Below the pieces are notes generated by a model. The model did no database searches, was not told the origin of the DNA, and worked only from the letters and a program-made list of their open reading frames with translations. Of a DNA stretch of 64,000 bases, positions 10,380-20,964 are shown piece by piece. Origin of the DNA: Prorocentrum cordatum (taxonomy: Eukaryota > Sar > Dinophyceae > Prorocentrales > Prorocentraceae); the NCBI GenBank assembly GCA_963575745.1, contig CAUYUJ010016475.1, positions 28,501-92,500 on the forward strand. Reading direction: 5' to 3'. The number at the start of each line of letters is the position of its first letter. Within the stretch, counting starts at the first letter, position 1. Both the position numbers and the translations under genes were made by a program.

Positions 10380-10880
10380 ACTTGGGGCGCTCTCGTCTCT
10401 AAGTTCGGCAGTTTGTAGATCCCCGCGTCCAGCCAGACGTGGGGTAGACGGCCTCCGCACACTTAGGGAGGCCTAATGTCCCACTGTCAGCAGCCTAGGC
10501 TCGCCTTTCTCTCCACACTGCCGCGTCCTCAAGCGCCCTTCACTGGACCTTGGCATTGGGGAGCGCCTGAAAAGACATGATTGGTTTAGAGTCGCCACCA
10601 TCTCCGTCTTGGATTGGATCAGCGCCGAACCCGGGCTCCCGCTTCTCCCCGCGCGGTAGAACGACGCCACTGAACGTATCAGGCCATTGGCTCTGAGCTT
10701 TGCCATGCCCTGCCCTGGTCTGCCCCGGACCCTGACAGGTACGGCGTTGCCCTGAGTTGTGCAGGTCCCTGCACGGCTCCAGGCTGCGTCTTGCCTTGCC
10801 AAGTTTCCTGCACAAGGAGTCGTCCTCTGCCAACAGTCCTGGGCAGGAGTTGCTCACGAGCGAATCACTTGTGTTATGGA
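10380..10880. other. No gene recognised
   Basis: Mixed-composition DNA with CTGCC/CCTGC-rich stretches. No motif-bearing open frame. Confidence 0.4.
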
Positions 10881-10904
10881 CCTGTTACTAACAAACCACA
10901 ACAT

Positions 10905-11530
10905 AGCTTGTTTCCGGGAGGATTCCCCACATCATATTTACATGGAAGAACCCTGTTATAAGGATTCCTTCGAAGGACTCTTTCATCAGGATTCCCTGGC
11001 CAGTTCGTCAGCTCCACGTTCACGATCCTACTGCTCCATTCTGCTCTGACTCGCGCTGGCCCTGCTACCTACAGCGCTGCTCTAAGCTGCGCCTGGTTCT
11101 GCTCTGCTCCAGGTTCTGCTCTGCGCTGCCAAGCTTCCTGGGTAAGGAATCCTCTGCTCTGCCCTGCCAAGCGTCCTGAAGACAGAATCCTTTATTATGC
11201 AATCCTTGTTAGGAGTTTCACTCACTCAGGAGCCCTTACTATCGAATCCTCATAAGAAAACCAGTAATGAGGATTCCTTATGAAAGGATTCCCAGTTAAG
11301 GATTCCGTACGCAAATAAACCTCAACAATAATTCCCGAGTGTCTACTTCTTAATCAGGATTCCCTGGCCAGTACAACAGCTCCAAGTCCGCGAACCTACT
11401 GCTCCATTCTGCTTTGCCTTGCCCTGCTGTGCCCAGCCCTGCTCTGCCCCAGGCTCTGCTCTGCCGTGCCACGCATCCTGGACAAGAAATCCTTTATAAG
11501 TATTCCTTGACAGGAACAATGTGTAGAGGA
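10905..11530 (+). repeat. AGGATTCC-rich degenerate repeat block
   Basis: The motif AGGATTCC and close variants recur at least ten times. A longer direct duplication joins 11000-11045 (CAGGATTCCCTGGCCAGT, later CCTACTGCTCCATTCTGCT) and 11356-11411. CTCTGCC-type short repeats fill the gaps. No coding content seen. Confidence 0.6.
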
Positions 11531-11824
11531 ATCCTGAATAGGAGCCAGTGGTAAGTCGTCGTCGTGGTCGTCCCCCTCCGCCTCTGCTCCTCCTCCTCCT
11601 CCTCCTCCTCCTCCGCCTCGTCCTCCTCCTGTGGTCCCCGTTGGTGCCCTTTGGGCCACCCTCTGATTCCATCTGGTCACCGCCCCGCGGAGAGCACCCA
11701 TGGTGGTCGACCTGTGTGCGTGGGGGCGGGGGGGAGGGGGGGCAAGAACATGTTTTTAAAAAACACATTTCGATATGTTTCCTGCATTTCATTTGCTCGA
11801 GTTGCAAGGCTGTCCCGAGCAAGG

Positions 11825-11960
11825 ACCACGTGTTTTAACGTGTCCAGGTGTCCCAGGAGGGTATCATGGTTGCCCTGACCTTAATCCACATGTTTGTACG
11901 TGTCCAGGCCACCCAGTGGAGTATCTAACATGATCGTCCCGAACTGGAACCACGTGTGAT
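11825..11960 (+). repeat. CACGTGT..TACGTGTCCAGG repeat, short array
   Basis: Two to three units of the ~64-bp repeat seen in full at 17640-18010 (ACGTGTCCAGGCCACCCAG, then GTATCTAACATGAT, then GTCCCGAACTGG). Confidence 0.6.
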
Positions 11961-11964
11961 TTCA

Positions 11965-13045
11965 CAACCATCCTGTGGTGCTGGGCTTTGAAGGGACGGT
12001 CCCCGCGTTCCTCCTCCCTCCTTCCTTCCTCCCCCCCCTCCCCTCCTCCCTCCTCCCTGCGTTTCACCCACCAAGTACAACGATCCGTGGCCCCATAGGG
12101 GGCTCCACCGAAGCCTCCAGTGGAACCGTCCGCATGCGTCCTGGAAGCCCAATTAGGCATTGTCACCCACCCAATACAGCGTTTCGTGGCCCCATAGGGG
12201 GCTCCACCTAAGCTCCCAGTGGGACCGTCCGCATGCGCCCAGGAAGCCCAACTCGGCATTTTCACCCACCCAGTACAGCGTTTAGTGGCCCCAGTCCGCG
12301 TGCGTCCCGGAAACCCAATTTGGCATTTTCACCCACCCAGTCAACGTTAGGGGGGCCCCACCGAAGCCCCCAGTGGAACCGTCCGCATGCCCCGGAAACC
12401 CAATTTGGCATTTTCACCCACCCAGTACAGCGTTTCGTGGCCCCATAGGGAGCCCCACCGAAGCCCCCAGTGGGACCGTCCGCATGCGTCCCGGAAGCTC
12501 AATTTGGCATTGTCACCCACCCGGTACAGCGTTTCGTGGCCCCATAGGGAGCCCCACCGAACCCTCCAGTGGGATTATCCGCATGCCCCGGAAACCCAAT
12601 TTGGCATTTTCTCTCACCCAGTATTGCGTTTCGTGGCCCCATAGGGAGCTCCACCGAAGCCCCCAGTGGGACCGTCCGCATGCGTCCCCGAAACTCAATT
12701 TGGCATTGTCACCCACCCAGTACAGCGTTTCGTGGCCCCATAGAGAGCCCCACCGAAACCCCCAGAGGGACCGTCCGCATGCGTCCTGGAAGCCCAATAT
12801 GGCATTTTCACCCACCAGGTACAACGTTTCGTGGCCCCACAGGGAGCGCCACCGAAGCTCCCGTTGGGACCGCCCGCGTGCGTCCCACGCACCCAATTTG
12901 GCACTGTCACCCACCCAGTACAGCGTTTCGCGGCCCCATAGGGAGCTCCACCGAAGCCCCCAGTGGGACCGCCCGCACGCGTCCGTCCCTCACACCCAAT
13001 TTTGCAGATTCGCCCATCTACAGCGCTTGGTGGCTTCATACGAAG
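11965..13045 (+). repeat. Array element A1 (head, pyrimidine tract, ~99-bp tandem units)
   Basis: The head is at 11965-12010 (CAACCATCCTGTGGTG, then TTTGAAGGGACGGTCCCCGC), followed by a CTCC tract. About nine to ten tandem units follow with core CGTTTCGTGGCCCCATAGGG, then AGCCCCACCGAAGCCCCCAG, CCGTCCGCATGCGTCC, and a TTTGGCATTTTCACCCACCC spacer. Spacing of the core from one unit to the next is 97-99 bp. Open frames along it are repeat artefacts. Confidence 0.85.
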
Positions 13046-13129
13046 ATGTGTTCAGTGTGTGTTGAGCGACGCGCTTGTTTTCACGTGTCTAGGTCGCCCA
13101 GGCGGATTTCTTGCATCTAGATTTGGGCA

Positions 13130-13575
13130 GGATGTCTCGAGCGAAACGCTTGTTCCCAGCACGTTCCGTAGCGCGTCCGGTTGGCACGTCCCGCGGTGCG
13201 TTCCCATGGCACGTCCCCTGGCAAGTCCCCTGGCGCGTCCCTTGGGACGTTTCGCGGCGCGTCCTCCTGGCATGTCTTGTCAAGTAGCTCTGGGGCAGCT
13301 ACTATGTGCTCAGGCAGCTCGAGCTTGAGATCCAGATCGGTTCAGTCAGGACTCGGATGCAAAGGAGGACTCGATCCACAATACTATAGAGCACAATCGC
13401 GGCATGGCACATGGCAATGCAGCACGGCGCAGCACAGCACAGCCCTTGGCGCGGTACATCAAGATCGAGACACTCAGCATCTCAATCGCCCGTCGCCCAA
13501 GCAGATGTCTTGGAAACGCTGCCATGCCTCACACTTCTATATTCCTGTCCGGGTTCGTGGGCCGATCATGTTTGT
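13130..13575 (+). repeat. ~450-bp dispersed module, copy 1
   Basis: Starts with 20-bp GGCACGTCCCCTGGCGCGTC-type subrepeats, then GCTCAGGCAGCTCGAGCTTG, GATGCAAAGGAGGACTCGAT, GCAGCACGGCGCAGCACAGC, GGTACATCAAGATCGAGACA, and ends GGGCCGATCATGTTTG. Two further copies lie at 18090-18445 and 18450-18960. Confidence 0.75.
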
Positions 13576-13579
13576 AAAA

Positions 13580-14480
13580 AAAGGGATGGTGGGATGGGGG
13601 CGCATCGGGTTGGCCGTGCATGTTCCAAATGTGGAGGCACAGTGTATGTTGTATGGTTTTTTGACAGGGATGCTGGGGGGGTGGGAGCATGGGTCCTGGT
13701 TGGCCGCCTGTCGCCTAGGGGAGAGGGTGTATATTGATAGGGAAGAATGATCAAACTATCGCCGAAGGGGAAGGGGGGCTCTTGGAAGAGGGAAGCAGGA
13801 CATCGTTAGACCGCCTGCGCCCAGAGGGCTGGCGGAATTTACGAGGGTTTGTGGCCTCGGAGGCGCGAGTCTCATATATTTTCACGTGTCCCACGCACCC
13901 CCGGGAGTTCAGAGCACGCGATCCGAGGGGGATAATTGGCTGGTTTGGGACTCTCCCCTTCGCGCGGACTTCAACCATTTACAGTAGGAAGCAGAAAGCA
14001 GGACTGTAGCATCGGAGACTTGAAACTGCAATTGGTGCAGGGAACAGCAACTTCGTCCTACAGCCTGGTGGCCCCACAACGGGGCTGGCGGATTCTGAGA
14101 CATCGGTGTAGACTTTCCCCGATCTTCGTCTGGAAACATCGCTCGGATGCTCCTGGAGAAGCTCTAGGCGCATGCTGCGATTCGTTTTACAAGTGCCCAA
14201 ACGGCCTGGGAAGGCTCGCAAGGGCCCCAAGGCAGCTCCAGTAGCGCCTTGAGAGACACACACAAACAACACACACACATGCACGTAACACAAATCAGTC
14301 CTTTGCAGGAGAACAGTTTGTACAACAATTGTGTGTTGAATGGCAGAATTTTTTTCCGATGCCTCTCAGGCTGTCCTCGAGACCTCGGGCGGGTTCCGGG
14401 AGGGCTCCAAGAGGGCCGAACATTTAACACACGTTTCGCACAAGCCGATGATTCGTCAAGGACGATATTGTGTTCAATGT
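13580..14480. other. No gene recognised
   Basis: Contains a CA-rich stretch near 14250-14285 and otherwise unremarkable DNA. Open frames on both strands lack motifs. Confidence 0.4.
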
Positions 14481-15125
14481 GTGTTAAAGTCTGGGCACTC
14501 TTGGGACTCTCGTGGGACTTCGACAGGCTCCCAGGAGAGCTCTCCAAGACGACCTGGGGGGGACTTGATGGAGCCCCAAGGGAGCTCCGGGAGCGCCCCA
14601 AGAGACCCAACAATTCAGGATCATGTGACACAACGCCGTCCCTGACGAGGCTGAGCGCGCGCGCGCTTTGTTTTAGTGTTATATATACGCACATACGGGA
14701 GATCCCGGGTCCAGTGCTCCACCGAGGTGCCTCCATTGTGCGTTTCCAGGTTCCCCACCGTTGGGGCCTCCAAGACCGCCCAGAGAGGGTCTCAAGACGG
14801 CCAGGAGAGGCCCAAGAACGTTCGAAGACACACGCTGGATAGCTTTTAAGTCGGTCCAAGAAGGCCCCGAAACGTTCCAAAGGGCGCTAAGAGGACCCCC
14901 AACAGGGCCCCAGGAGGCCAAGTTCATGTATTCTCCTTTGGTGTTTAAGCGAGTTTAGCGTGATCGCTTGCTCGGCCTGCCACTGCTCCAAGACGGTCCC
15001 CAAGACGGCACGAACACAGTCCAAGGGGCCTCTTTGACCGCCCCACAAAGACCCAAGAGAGAGCCACGATTGCCCAAGAGGCCTCCAGGACGGCCCAAGA
15101 GGCCCTCGACGCGGCCCCAAGAGAG
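14480..15125 (-). repeat. GGCCTCTTGGG-type degenerate repeat block, reversed copy
   Basis: Short units such as GGCCCCAAGAG and GACGGCCCAAGAGG recur. The block is the reverse-orientation relative of 16800-17400 and 58590-59130 and includes a related AT-richer core (14920-14960). Confidence 0.55.
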
Positions 15126-15127
15126 GG

Positions 15128-15149
15128 TCCACAGCCATTTGGGCTCAAG
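15128..15149 (+). other. DinoSL-like 22-mer
   Basis: Nineteen of 22 positions match the dinoflagellate trans-spliced leader, including the uninterrupted AGCCATTT and GGCTCAAG blocks. It is not followed by the donor GT expected of an intact SL RNA gene, so it would be a relic of a retroposed mRNA or a chance match. Confidence 0.35.
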
Positions 15150-15194
15150 CTACCCCGCCCGCCGAACACGCTTCAGGCAAACCAATTCACGGGG

Positions 15195-15310
15195 CCGTCT
15201 GCGCCGACATTGGCGCGTTAAGGTCGCGCGTTGGCGCCCTCGTTTCCGATGTGGCGTGCCGCGCTGGCGGTCCGCGCAAGCAACCGCGCAAGGTCGCTAC
15301 GTTGTCTCGC
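15195..15310 (+). repeat. Dispersed repeat, copy 2
   Basis: Matches 3435-3545 over CGCCCTCGTTTC, GCGTGCCGCGCTGGCGG and AAGGTCGCT. Confidence 0.6.
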
Positions 15311-15331
15311 GCACGACCCGATCCTCCTCTA

Positions 15332-15482
15332 GGGGGCCACATGCTAACCCTACTGCTACCCCCCACGATTTCCGAGGGGGAGGGTGGAGTTCTCTTCGTT
15401 CGGGAGCTCCCAGGCGAAGTGAACTCCACCCTCCCCCTCAGAAATCGTGGGGGGTAGGGGTAGGGTTCGCATGTGACCCCCC
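15332..15482. mobile_element. 151-bp TA-flanked foldback element
   Basis: Nearly the whole element is one palindrome. The left arm starts GGGGGCCACATGC and runs to about 15392; the right arm runs from 15421 and its reverse complement starts GGGGGGTCACATGC. The arms share CCCCCCACGATTTC and GAGGGGGAGGGTGGAGTTC, and even the centre contains GGGAGCTCCC. TA dinucleotides flank both ends (15330-15331 and 15483-15484), as for TA-targeting DNA transposons. It sits just upstream of the gene at 15522. Confidence 0.8.
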
Positions 15483-15521
15483 TATCTTCGTCGCTCACAC
15501 ACTCCTCAGACCTGCCCTCGC

Positions 15522-16628
15522 ATGACGGGCGGGTTGCTCGGCCTCTTGCTGGCGGGCTGCCTGCCGCGGTGGAGCAGCGCCATCGCCGCGGCGGGCCTTC
15601 GCACCGGGCCGCCCAGGGCGGGTGCGGCGCGGGGCGGCCCGCAGCGTGCGCTGGGGGGGGGGGGGGAGGGCCGGTGGCGCCCGCTCCGAGGGCGGCGATC
15701 TGCTTCGCGGGGGGGTTCCGCACCTTCGCGCGGACGGCGCAGTTGCACAAGCAGAGGTCGGAGGAGGTAAATTTACCCATGCCGCTGCCCTTCCCTCGTT
15801 TTCGCCTTGGAGAGCCTCCTGGGAGGCCCTCGTCGCCACCGCTGGATTCGCCTCGGCATTTCGGCCAGAACGCACCCTGCGAGAGGTGCGCGGGGCAGCA
15901 GTATCAGTACTTTCGGGTTTCCCCAAGACCCAAGGCTGATCGATCCCTGGCCGGCGGCGGACTCGTTCATGTTCTTTGAGATGACGGACACATTTTCTCC
16001 AGGAAAAATTAACAGTCGCAACCGCAGTGCAGAGCTCGACCTGGTCCGTGATGTGCTGAGGCCCATCGACGTACAGACCTACACGCAGGCGGAGGCGCGC
16101 GTGCACCAGCAGGGGATCCAGTGCTTCTCCAGCCCGACGCTTTCGCACCAGATGTGGACCATCAAAGAGTGTTTCGGCATGGTGACGCGGCACGAGAAGG
16201 CAATGCGCGCGACGTACACGTGGTTTGTCCGGGCGCGTCCAGACACTCGCCCCCAGCATGTCTTGCCCGTGGACGTCTTCATGGGGCACACGGCACCCGG
16301 CGAGAAGGTCGCGTGGCGCCGATATTACAGCGGCGGATCCGACTGTCTGAGCGTGATGACTCGCGCCGCCGCCACGTCCCTCGGGCGGGCCCACGACAGC
16401 CTGTTCCTCTCCGCCAGGTCGGGCCTGTGCGGCTTCGGGGCATCGGACGCCGCCGGGCAGCCAGTCAGGAACACACTGCAGGCGACCTGCGGGCCATCGT
16501 GGCATGGTAAGCCGTACCCAAAGCACTTCGGCATGTGCCCAGTGTGTTTCGTCTGGCTGGCGTGGGCCTCAGACAACGTGACTGTTATGTTTGATGACAG
16601 GGTCAGCGCCAACCCTATCCGCCCGTGA
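15522..16628 (+). CDS. Glycosyltransferase-like protein, apparently frameshifted
   Basis: Three segments fit one gene. Met 15522 opens a signal-peptide-like start (MTGGLLGLLLAGCLPRW). After a G14 homopolymer at about 15650-15663 the protein-like frame shifts and reads AAICFAGGFRTFARTAQLHK, resembling the start of an algal/plant family with the pattern 'aICf-G-RTF'. From about 15807 to the TGA at 16626-16628 the first frame resumes with DSFMFFEMTDTF, then HQMWTIKECFGMVTRHEK and YTWFVRARPDTRP, and a Cys-bearing C-terminal region. The 'MW-I--C--MV--HE----Y-W-vR-R-D' pattern is typical of uncharacterised glycosyltransferase-like proteins of the secretory pathway. The second frame change near 15770-15805 could be a very short intron or an indel. 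Family assignment is from memory of motifs. Confidence 0.6.
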
Positions 16629-16800
16629 CCGGCATGCTCGATGCCAGCGTCAGTGCCAGCCGTCTCCGCCCGTTTCGGCGGCAGACCGCCTCGTCAAAGT
16701 GGCCGCTGGGTCAGGGACTGATCTCAAAAAGCCCTCTGCGCCACCAGTTATTCAATCGCTACGCTCATTCCGCCGGCCCGTAATGTACCATCGCAGGCGT
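16629..16800 (+). other. 3' flank of the glycosyltransferase-like gene with stem-loop
   Basis: Two nucleotides after the stop, GGCAT (16631-16635) and ATGCC (16641-16645) pair around GCTCG. A second potential stem (CCGCC/GGCGG) follows near 16664-16680. Compare the gene-end hairpins inside the 33-48 kb element. Confidence 0.4.
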
Positions 16801-17400
16801 TTGCCTGCACGTTCATGGCCTCTTGGGGCCTCTTGCGGTTCGTTTGGGGGCCTCTCGATGCACCTTTTTGGGCCTCTCGGGGGCCTCGTGCGGCCTCCAG
16901 GGGGCCTCCGGGGCTCTCTTTGGAGCCTTTTGGGGCCTCTCCGGGGCCTCCTGGAGCGGAGGGCTCGAATTGGTTGTTCGTGCTCCCCCTCTTTGGCTCC
17001 TCTTGGGGCCGTCTTGGGGCCCTCTTAGGCGATCTCGGGCGCGTTTTGGAGCCCTTGTGGGCCGCTCTGGGGCCCTCTTGGGGGCCTCTTGGGCAGTCGA
17101 GGGCGATCTCGGAGGCATCTTGGGCTGTCTCGGAGCGTCGGGAAGCCGAAAAGACGAGAACGCCCAAATCCATCAAAAACAGAAGGGGAATCGATGAATT
17201 TTGCCTCTGGGGGCCCTCTGGGGAGTGCTCTTGGACGCCTCTTGGGCCGTCTGGGAGCCATCTTGAGCGTCCTGGAGCGATCTTGTCGGTCCATCTGGGC
17301 GGCCTGTTGGGGGCCTCTGGGCCGCTCTTGAGGCTCATGGGAGGCCCTGAGGGCGGCGCCCAGGAGCGGAACCATCTTTGACGGGGACTGCCCAGGACCT
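16800..17400 (+). repeat. GGGGCCTCTTGGGG-type degenerate repeat block
   Basis: Short units (CTTGGGGGCCTC, GGGCCGTCTTGG) recur for ~600 bp around an AT-richer core near 17150-17205 (AAATCCATCAAAAACAGAAG). Related blocks lie at 14480-15125 (reversed) and 58590-59130. Open frames here are Gly/Ser/Leu artefacts. Confidence 0.6.
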
Positions 17401-17539
17401 GCTTGGGGTACTTCTTCGGCCGCGGACCCCCAGGGGCCGCCCCGCGCGCGCGATCTAGACATACCGTCTTACCAGTCACCGGAGACTTTAGCACGCCCAC
17501 TTCAACTTGTGCCTCAGGGCACGTTGCCGGATATAAAAG

Positions 17540-17595
17540 CAGAGGCAGAGAGAGAGGGGGGGAGAAGGGGAGAGAGAGAGAGAGAGAGAGATGGA
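17540..17595 (+). repeat. GA microsatellite
   Basis: (GA)n-rich purine run. Confidence 0.7.
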
Positions 17596-17639
17596 TGGGT
17601 ACAAGGGGCTGGGTGATGGGGGAGAGAAGGCATGCGGGG

Positions 17640-18010
17640 CGAAGTGGTGTATCTAACATGATTGTCCCGAGCTGGCACCAATTGTTTTTACGCGTCCAGG
17701 CCACACAGGGGGATATCTAACATGGTTGTCCCGACCAATGGCCACGTGTTTTAACGTGTCCACTCCGCCCAGGGGTGTATCTAACATGGTTGCTCAGAGC
17801 TGGTCCCACGTGTTTTCACGTGTCCAGGCCACCCAGGGGAGTATCTAACATGATTGTCCCGAATTGGAGCCACGTGGTTTTACGTGTCCAGGCCGCCCTC
17901 GGGGGGGTATTTGACATGGCGGAGCCAGGTGCTTTAACGTGTCCAGGCCACCTAAGGGGTATCTAACATGGGCCTCCTGGGGCCTTCCTGGGGGCCTAGA
18001 ACGGACGTCT
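17640..18010 (+). repeat. ~64-bp tandem repeat
   Basis: About six units with core GTATCTAACATGATTGTCCC, then CACGTGTTTTAACGTGTCCA and GGCCACCCAGG. Shorter relatives lie at 11825-11960, 13040-13100 and 18020-18080. Confidence 0.75.
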
Positions 18011-18089
18011 AACATGAAGATGTGTTGAGGATGTCTCGAGCGAACCACTTGTGTTCACGTGTCCAGTTCGCTCAGGCGGATGTCTAGCA

Positions 18090-18960
18090 TGAGGTGGCAC
18101 GTCCATTGGTACGTTCCGTAACGCGTCTCTGGCACGTCCCGCGGTGCGCGGTGCGTCCCGTTGGCACGTCCCCAGGCACGTCCCCTGGCGCGTCCTTTGG
18201 GACGTTCCGCGGCGCGTCCTCCTGGCATGTTCCCCTGTCAATTAGCCCTGGGGCAGCTATTATGTTCTCAGGCAGCTCGAGCTTAAGATCCAGATCAGTT
18301 CGGTCAGGAGTCGGATGCAAAGGAGGACTCGATCCACAAGACAATGGAGCAGAATCGCGGCATGGCACATCGCAGTTCAGCACGGCGCAGCACAGCACAG
18401 CCCTCGGCATGGTACATCAAGATCGATACACTCAGCACTGCAATTTCGCACGTTCCGTGGCGCGTCCCATGGCGAGCCCCTCTGGCACGTCTCGCGGCGC
18501 GTCCCCTGGCACGTCCCGTAGCACATCCATTGGCACGTTCCGTAGCGCGTCCCCTTGGCACGTCCCGCGGTGCGGCCCCATGGTACGTCCCCTGGCGCGT
18601 CGCCTGGCGCGTCCTTTGGGACGTTCCGCGGCGTGTCCTCCTAGCATGTCCCCCCTATGAATTAGCTCTCGGGCAGCTACGACGTGCTCAGGCAACTCGA
18701 GCTTAAGATCCAGATCAGTTCGGTCAGGAGTCGGATGCAAAGGAGGACTCGATCCACAACGCTATAGAGCAGACTCGCGGCATGGCACATCGCAGTTCAG
18801 CACGGCGCAGCACAGCACAGCCCTCGGCATGGTACATCAAGATCGATACACTCAGCATTGCGTTTGCCCGTCGCCCAATCTGGTGTGTTCGAAACGTTGC
18901 CATGTCTTCATTTCTAATCCTTTCCGGGTTTGTGGGCCGATCATGTTTAAACACATGCCG
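18090..18960 (+). repeat. ~350-450-bp dispersed module, copies 2 and 3 in tandem
   Basis: Copy 2 is about 18090-18445 and copy 3 about 18450-18960. Both contain GGATGCAAAGGAGGACTCGA, CAGCACGGCGCAGCACAGCA and GGTACATCAAGATCGATACA, almost identical to each other and close to 13130-13575. Copy 3 ends GGGCCGATCATGTTTAAACA, like copy 1. Confidence 0.8.
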
Positions 18961-19059
18961 ATATGTGTATTGTTTTCGTCCGTTTTCAATCATCACCACC
19001 ACCAGTTAAGGTCTGGGAGAAGGCCCCCGCTGAAGGGAAGACACCGCCGTGCGACGCGG

Positions 19060-19130
19060 CAGAGAGAGAGAGAGGGAAAGAGAGAGAGAGAGAGAGATAC
19101 AGAAAGAAGGAGAGAGGGAGGAAGGGAGCG
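19060..19130 (+). repeat. GA microsatellite
   Basis: (GA)n with interspersed AAAG. Confidence 0.7.
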
Positions 19131-19665
19131 GAGCGCGTGCAGAGAGAGGGCTGACGATTGTAATGATGAGTTTCGCAGAGGAGGGATTCGGCCCCGAACC
19201 CCAGTGGACGCGTACGTTTGAGAGTCCCTGCGTTAAGAGATTTGGGGCCACATTGAGCGGTCGATCTTGGACTTCGCGGGATGCCCAAGACTCGAGTTTA
19301 GAATGCTGGTGAGGACGGTGCACCTTTCCTCACATCCTCCGATGCGGTTTTTCCGGGACAGGGCTTGGGCCTAGGATTCTCTTTTGGTGTGGTAATTTGT
19401 CCCCGGTGCCATGTTGGGGGTGGGCCGATGGACTCTTTCTTGGACGGATATCGAGGTCGAGGTGGGTCGGCGGATAAACAATTGAGGATGTCTCAGTCGA
19501 AACGCTTGTACAAAACATAGGATCAAGTGTATACATTTTCGTTTGTTACGGATGTCTCGAGCGAAACGGTTGGTTTGCAGAGTTTGTTGAGGATGCCTTG
19601 ATCAAATCACTGGTTTTGTCCTACAGATTTCTCTTCTCCTCGGGGCCAGAATTCAAAGGATGTCT
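19130..19665. other. No gene recognised
   Basis: Includes two or three copies of GGATGTCTCGAGCGAAACG-like sequence (about 19490, 19550) also present near 13130 and 18030. Confidence 0.4.
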
Positions 19666-19669
19666 CAGG

Positions 19670-20420
19670 CGAAATGCTTGCCGTAGTCCTTTTCGCTTCA
19701 GGGTGGAACAAGAGTGAAAGCACGTGAGTCCCTTTCGTTTCAGGGCGCGGCAAGCGTGAAGTCACGTGGGTCCCAGTCGCCTCAGGGCAGAGCAAGAGTG
19801 AAAAGACGTGGTCCTTTTCGCCTCTGGGCGGAGCAAGCGTGAAAACACTCCCTTACGCTTGCTCCGCGAAAAGGACACACCTGATTTCACGCTTGCTGCG
19901 CTCTATGGCGAAAGGGACCCACGTGTTTTCACGCTTGTTGCGCTTGGGAGCGAGAGGGGCCCACGTGTTTTCACGCTTGTTCCGCTCTTGGGCGACAGGG
20001 GCCCCACGCGTTTTCACGTTTCATGCTCTCTGGAGCGAAAGAGATCCACGTGATGTCACGCTTGCGGCGCTCTGGGTCGAAAGGGGCCCGCGTGTTGTCA
20101 CGCGTCCTGGCCACCCACGGGCGGTCTCCCCCTTTCAAATGTGAGGAAGGGCATTCAACAAATCGGCACTCGATGCATAATCACTTGGCACGTTCCGTCT
20201 TGGGGCCCTGGGGAGGCCTCCTGGGGCTTCCTGGGGGAGGCCCACGTGTTTTCACGCTCATTGCACTCCGGGGCAGGAGGGCCCCCCGTGTGTTCATGCT
20301 CTCTCCGCCGCTCCGGGGCGAAAGGGACCCATGTCAGTTCACGCGTGCTGCGTTCTGGGGGCAGGGCACCCGCATGGTTTCACGCCTGCTCCGCTCTGGG
20401 GCGAAGAGGGGCCCGCGCGG
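19670..20420. repeat. Opposed ~45-bp tandem arrays forming an inverted repeat
   Basis: From 19680 to about 19850 units read TTCGCCTC-GGGC-GAGCAAGCGTGAAAACACGTGG. From about 19855 onward the reverse complement is used (CACGTGTTTTCACGCTTG, then GCGCTCTGGG-CGAAAGGG). The switch point is near 19853, so the two arrays could pair over about 180 bp. Later units drift to about 20420. Confidence 0.7.
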
Positions 20421-20429
20421 ATGCCCGCA

Positions 20430-20838
20430 CAGATCCCGTCGCAGGCCGCTTCGCAAACTACTAGCGGGTCGTTTCGCCCGCTGCTTCTGAAAAAAGGCGA
20501 ATTTTCATCTTACTCCTGCTCTTGGTCATGCTCCTCCCGGGTCCTTCTCATCATCTCTATCTTTCTTCGTTTCTTCCTCCTCTTCCATAGTCAGGGAAGC
20601 GGTGGATGTGGTGTGCGTCGAGAGACTGATGGTTGTGATACAGACGATGGTTGCGATGCCGCATCGTTGACGCCTATCCCGGATACTTCGAGCGTCCACT
20701 GTTTCGCCTGGCTCAAATCTGGTCAAAATCGGTCTCTCTGGACCCCTCCCCGTGGTCATCCTGACTTCCTTTTCGAGGCGGGTCCTGCCGTGGCGACGAG
20801 ATGCCTCCAGTCGAAAAAACATGTGTAAACATATTATG
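20430..20838. other. No gene recognised
   Basis: A mixed-composition segment without a motif-bearing frame. Some codon-like stretches on the plus strand are too short to support a call. Confidence 0.35.
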
Positions 20839-20839
20839 T

Positions 20840-20960
20840 TGGAGGTCCGCGCGGATTTCTTGGACCTGCGCTGCAACCCCCTGACGGCGCCTCCAGCGCC
20901 GCCCCTGGCGCGCTCTGCGCGACAAGGAGGGGGGGGGTCTGGCGCTAAGCCAATGTCTGG
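20840..20960. repeat. 125-bp inverted-repeat element, copy 2
   Basis: GGTCCGCGCGGATTTCTTGG followed by GGCGCC-rich DNA, then a degenerate right end. Related to 10182-10306 and 22513-22640. Confidence 0.55.
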
Positions 20961-20964
20961 GACA

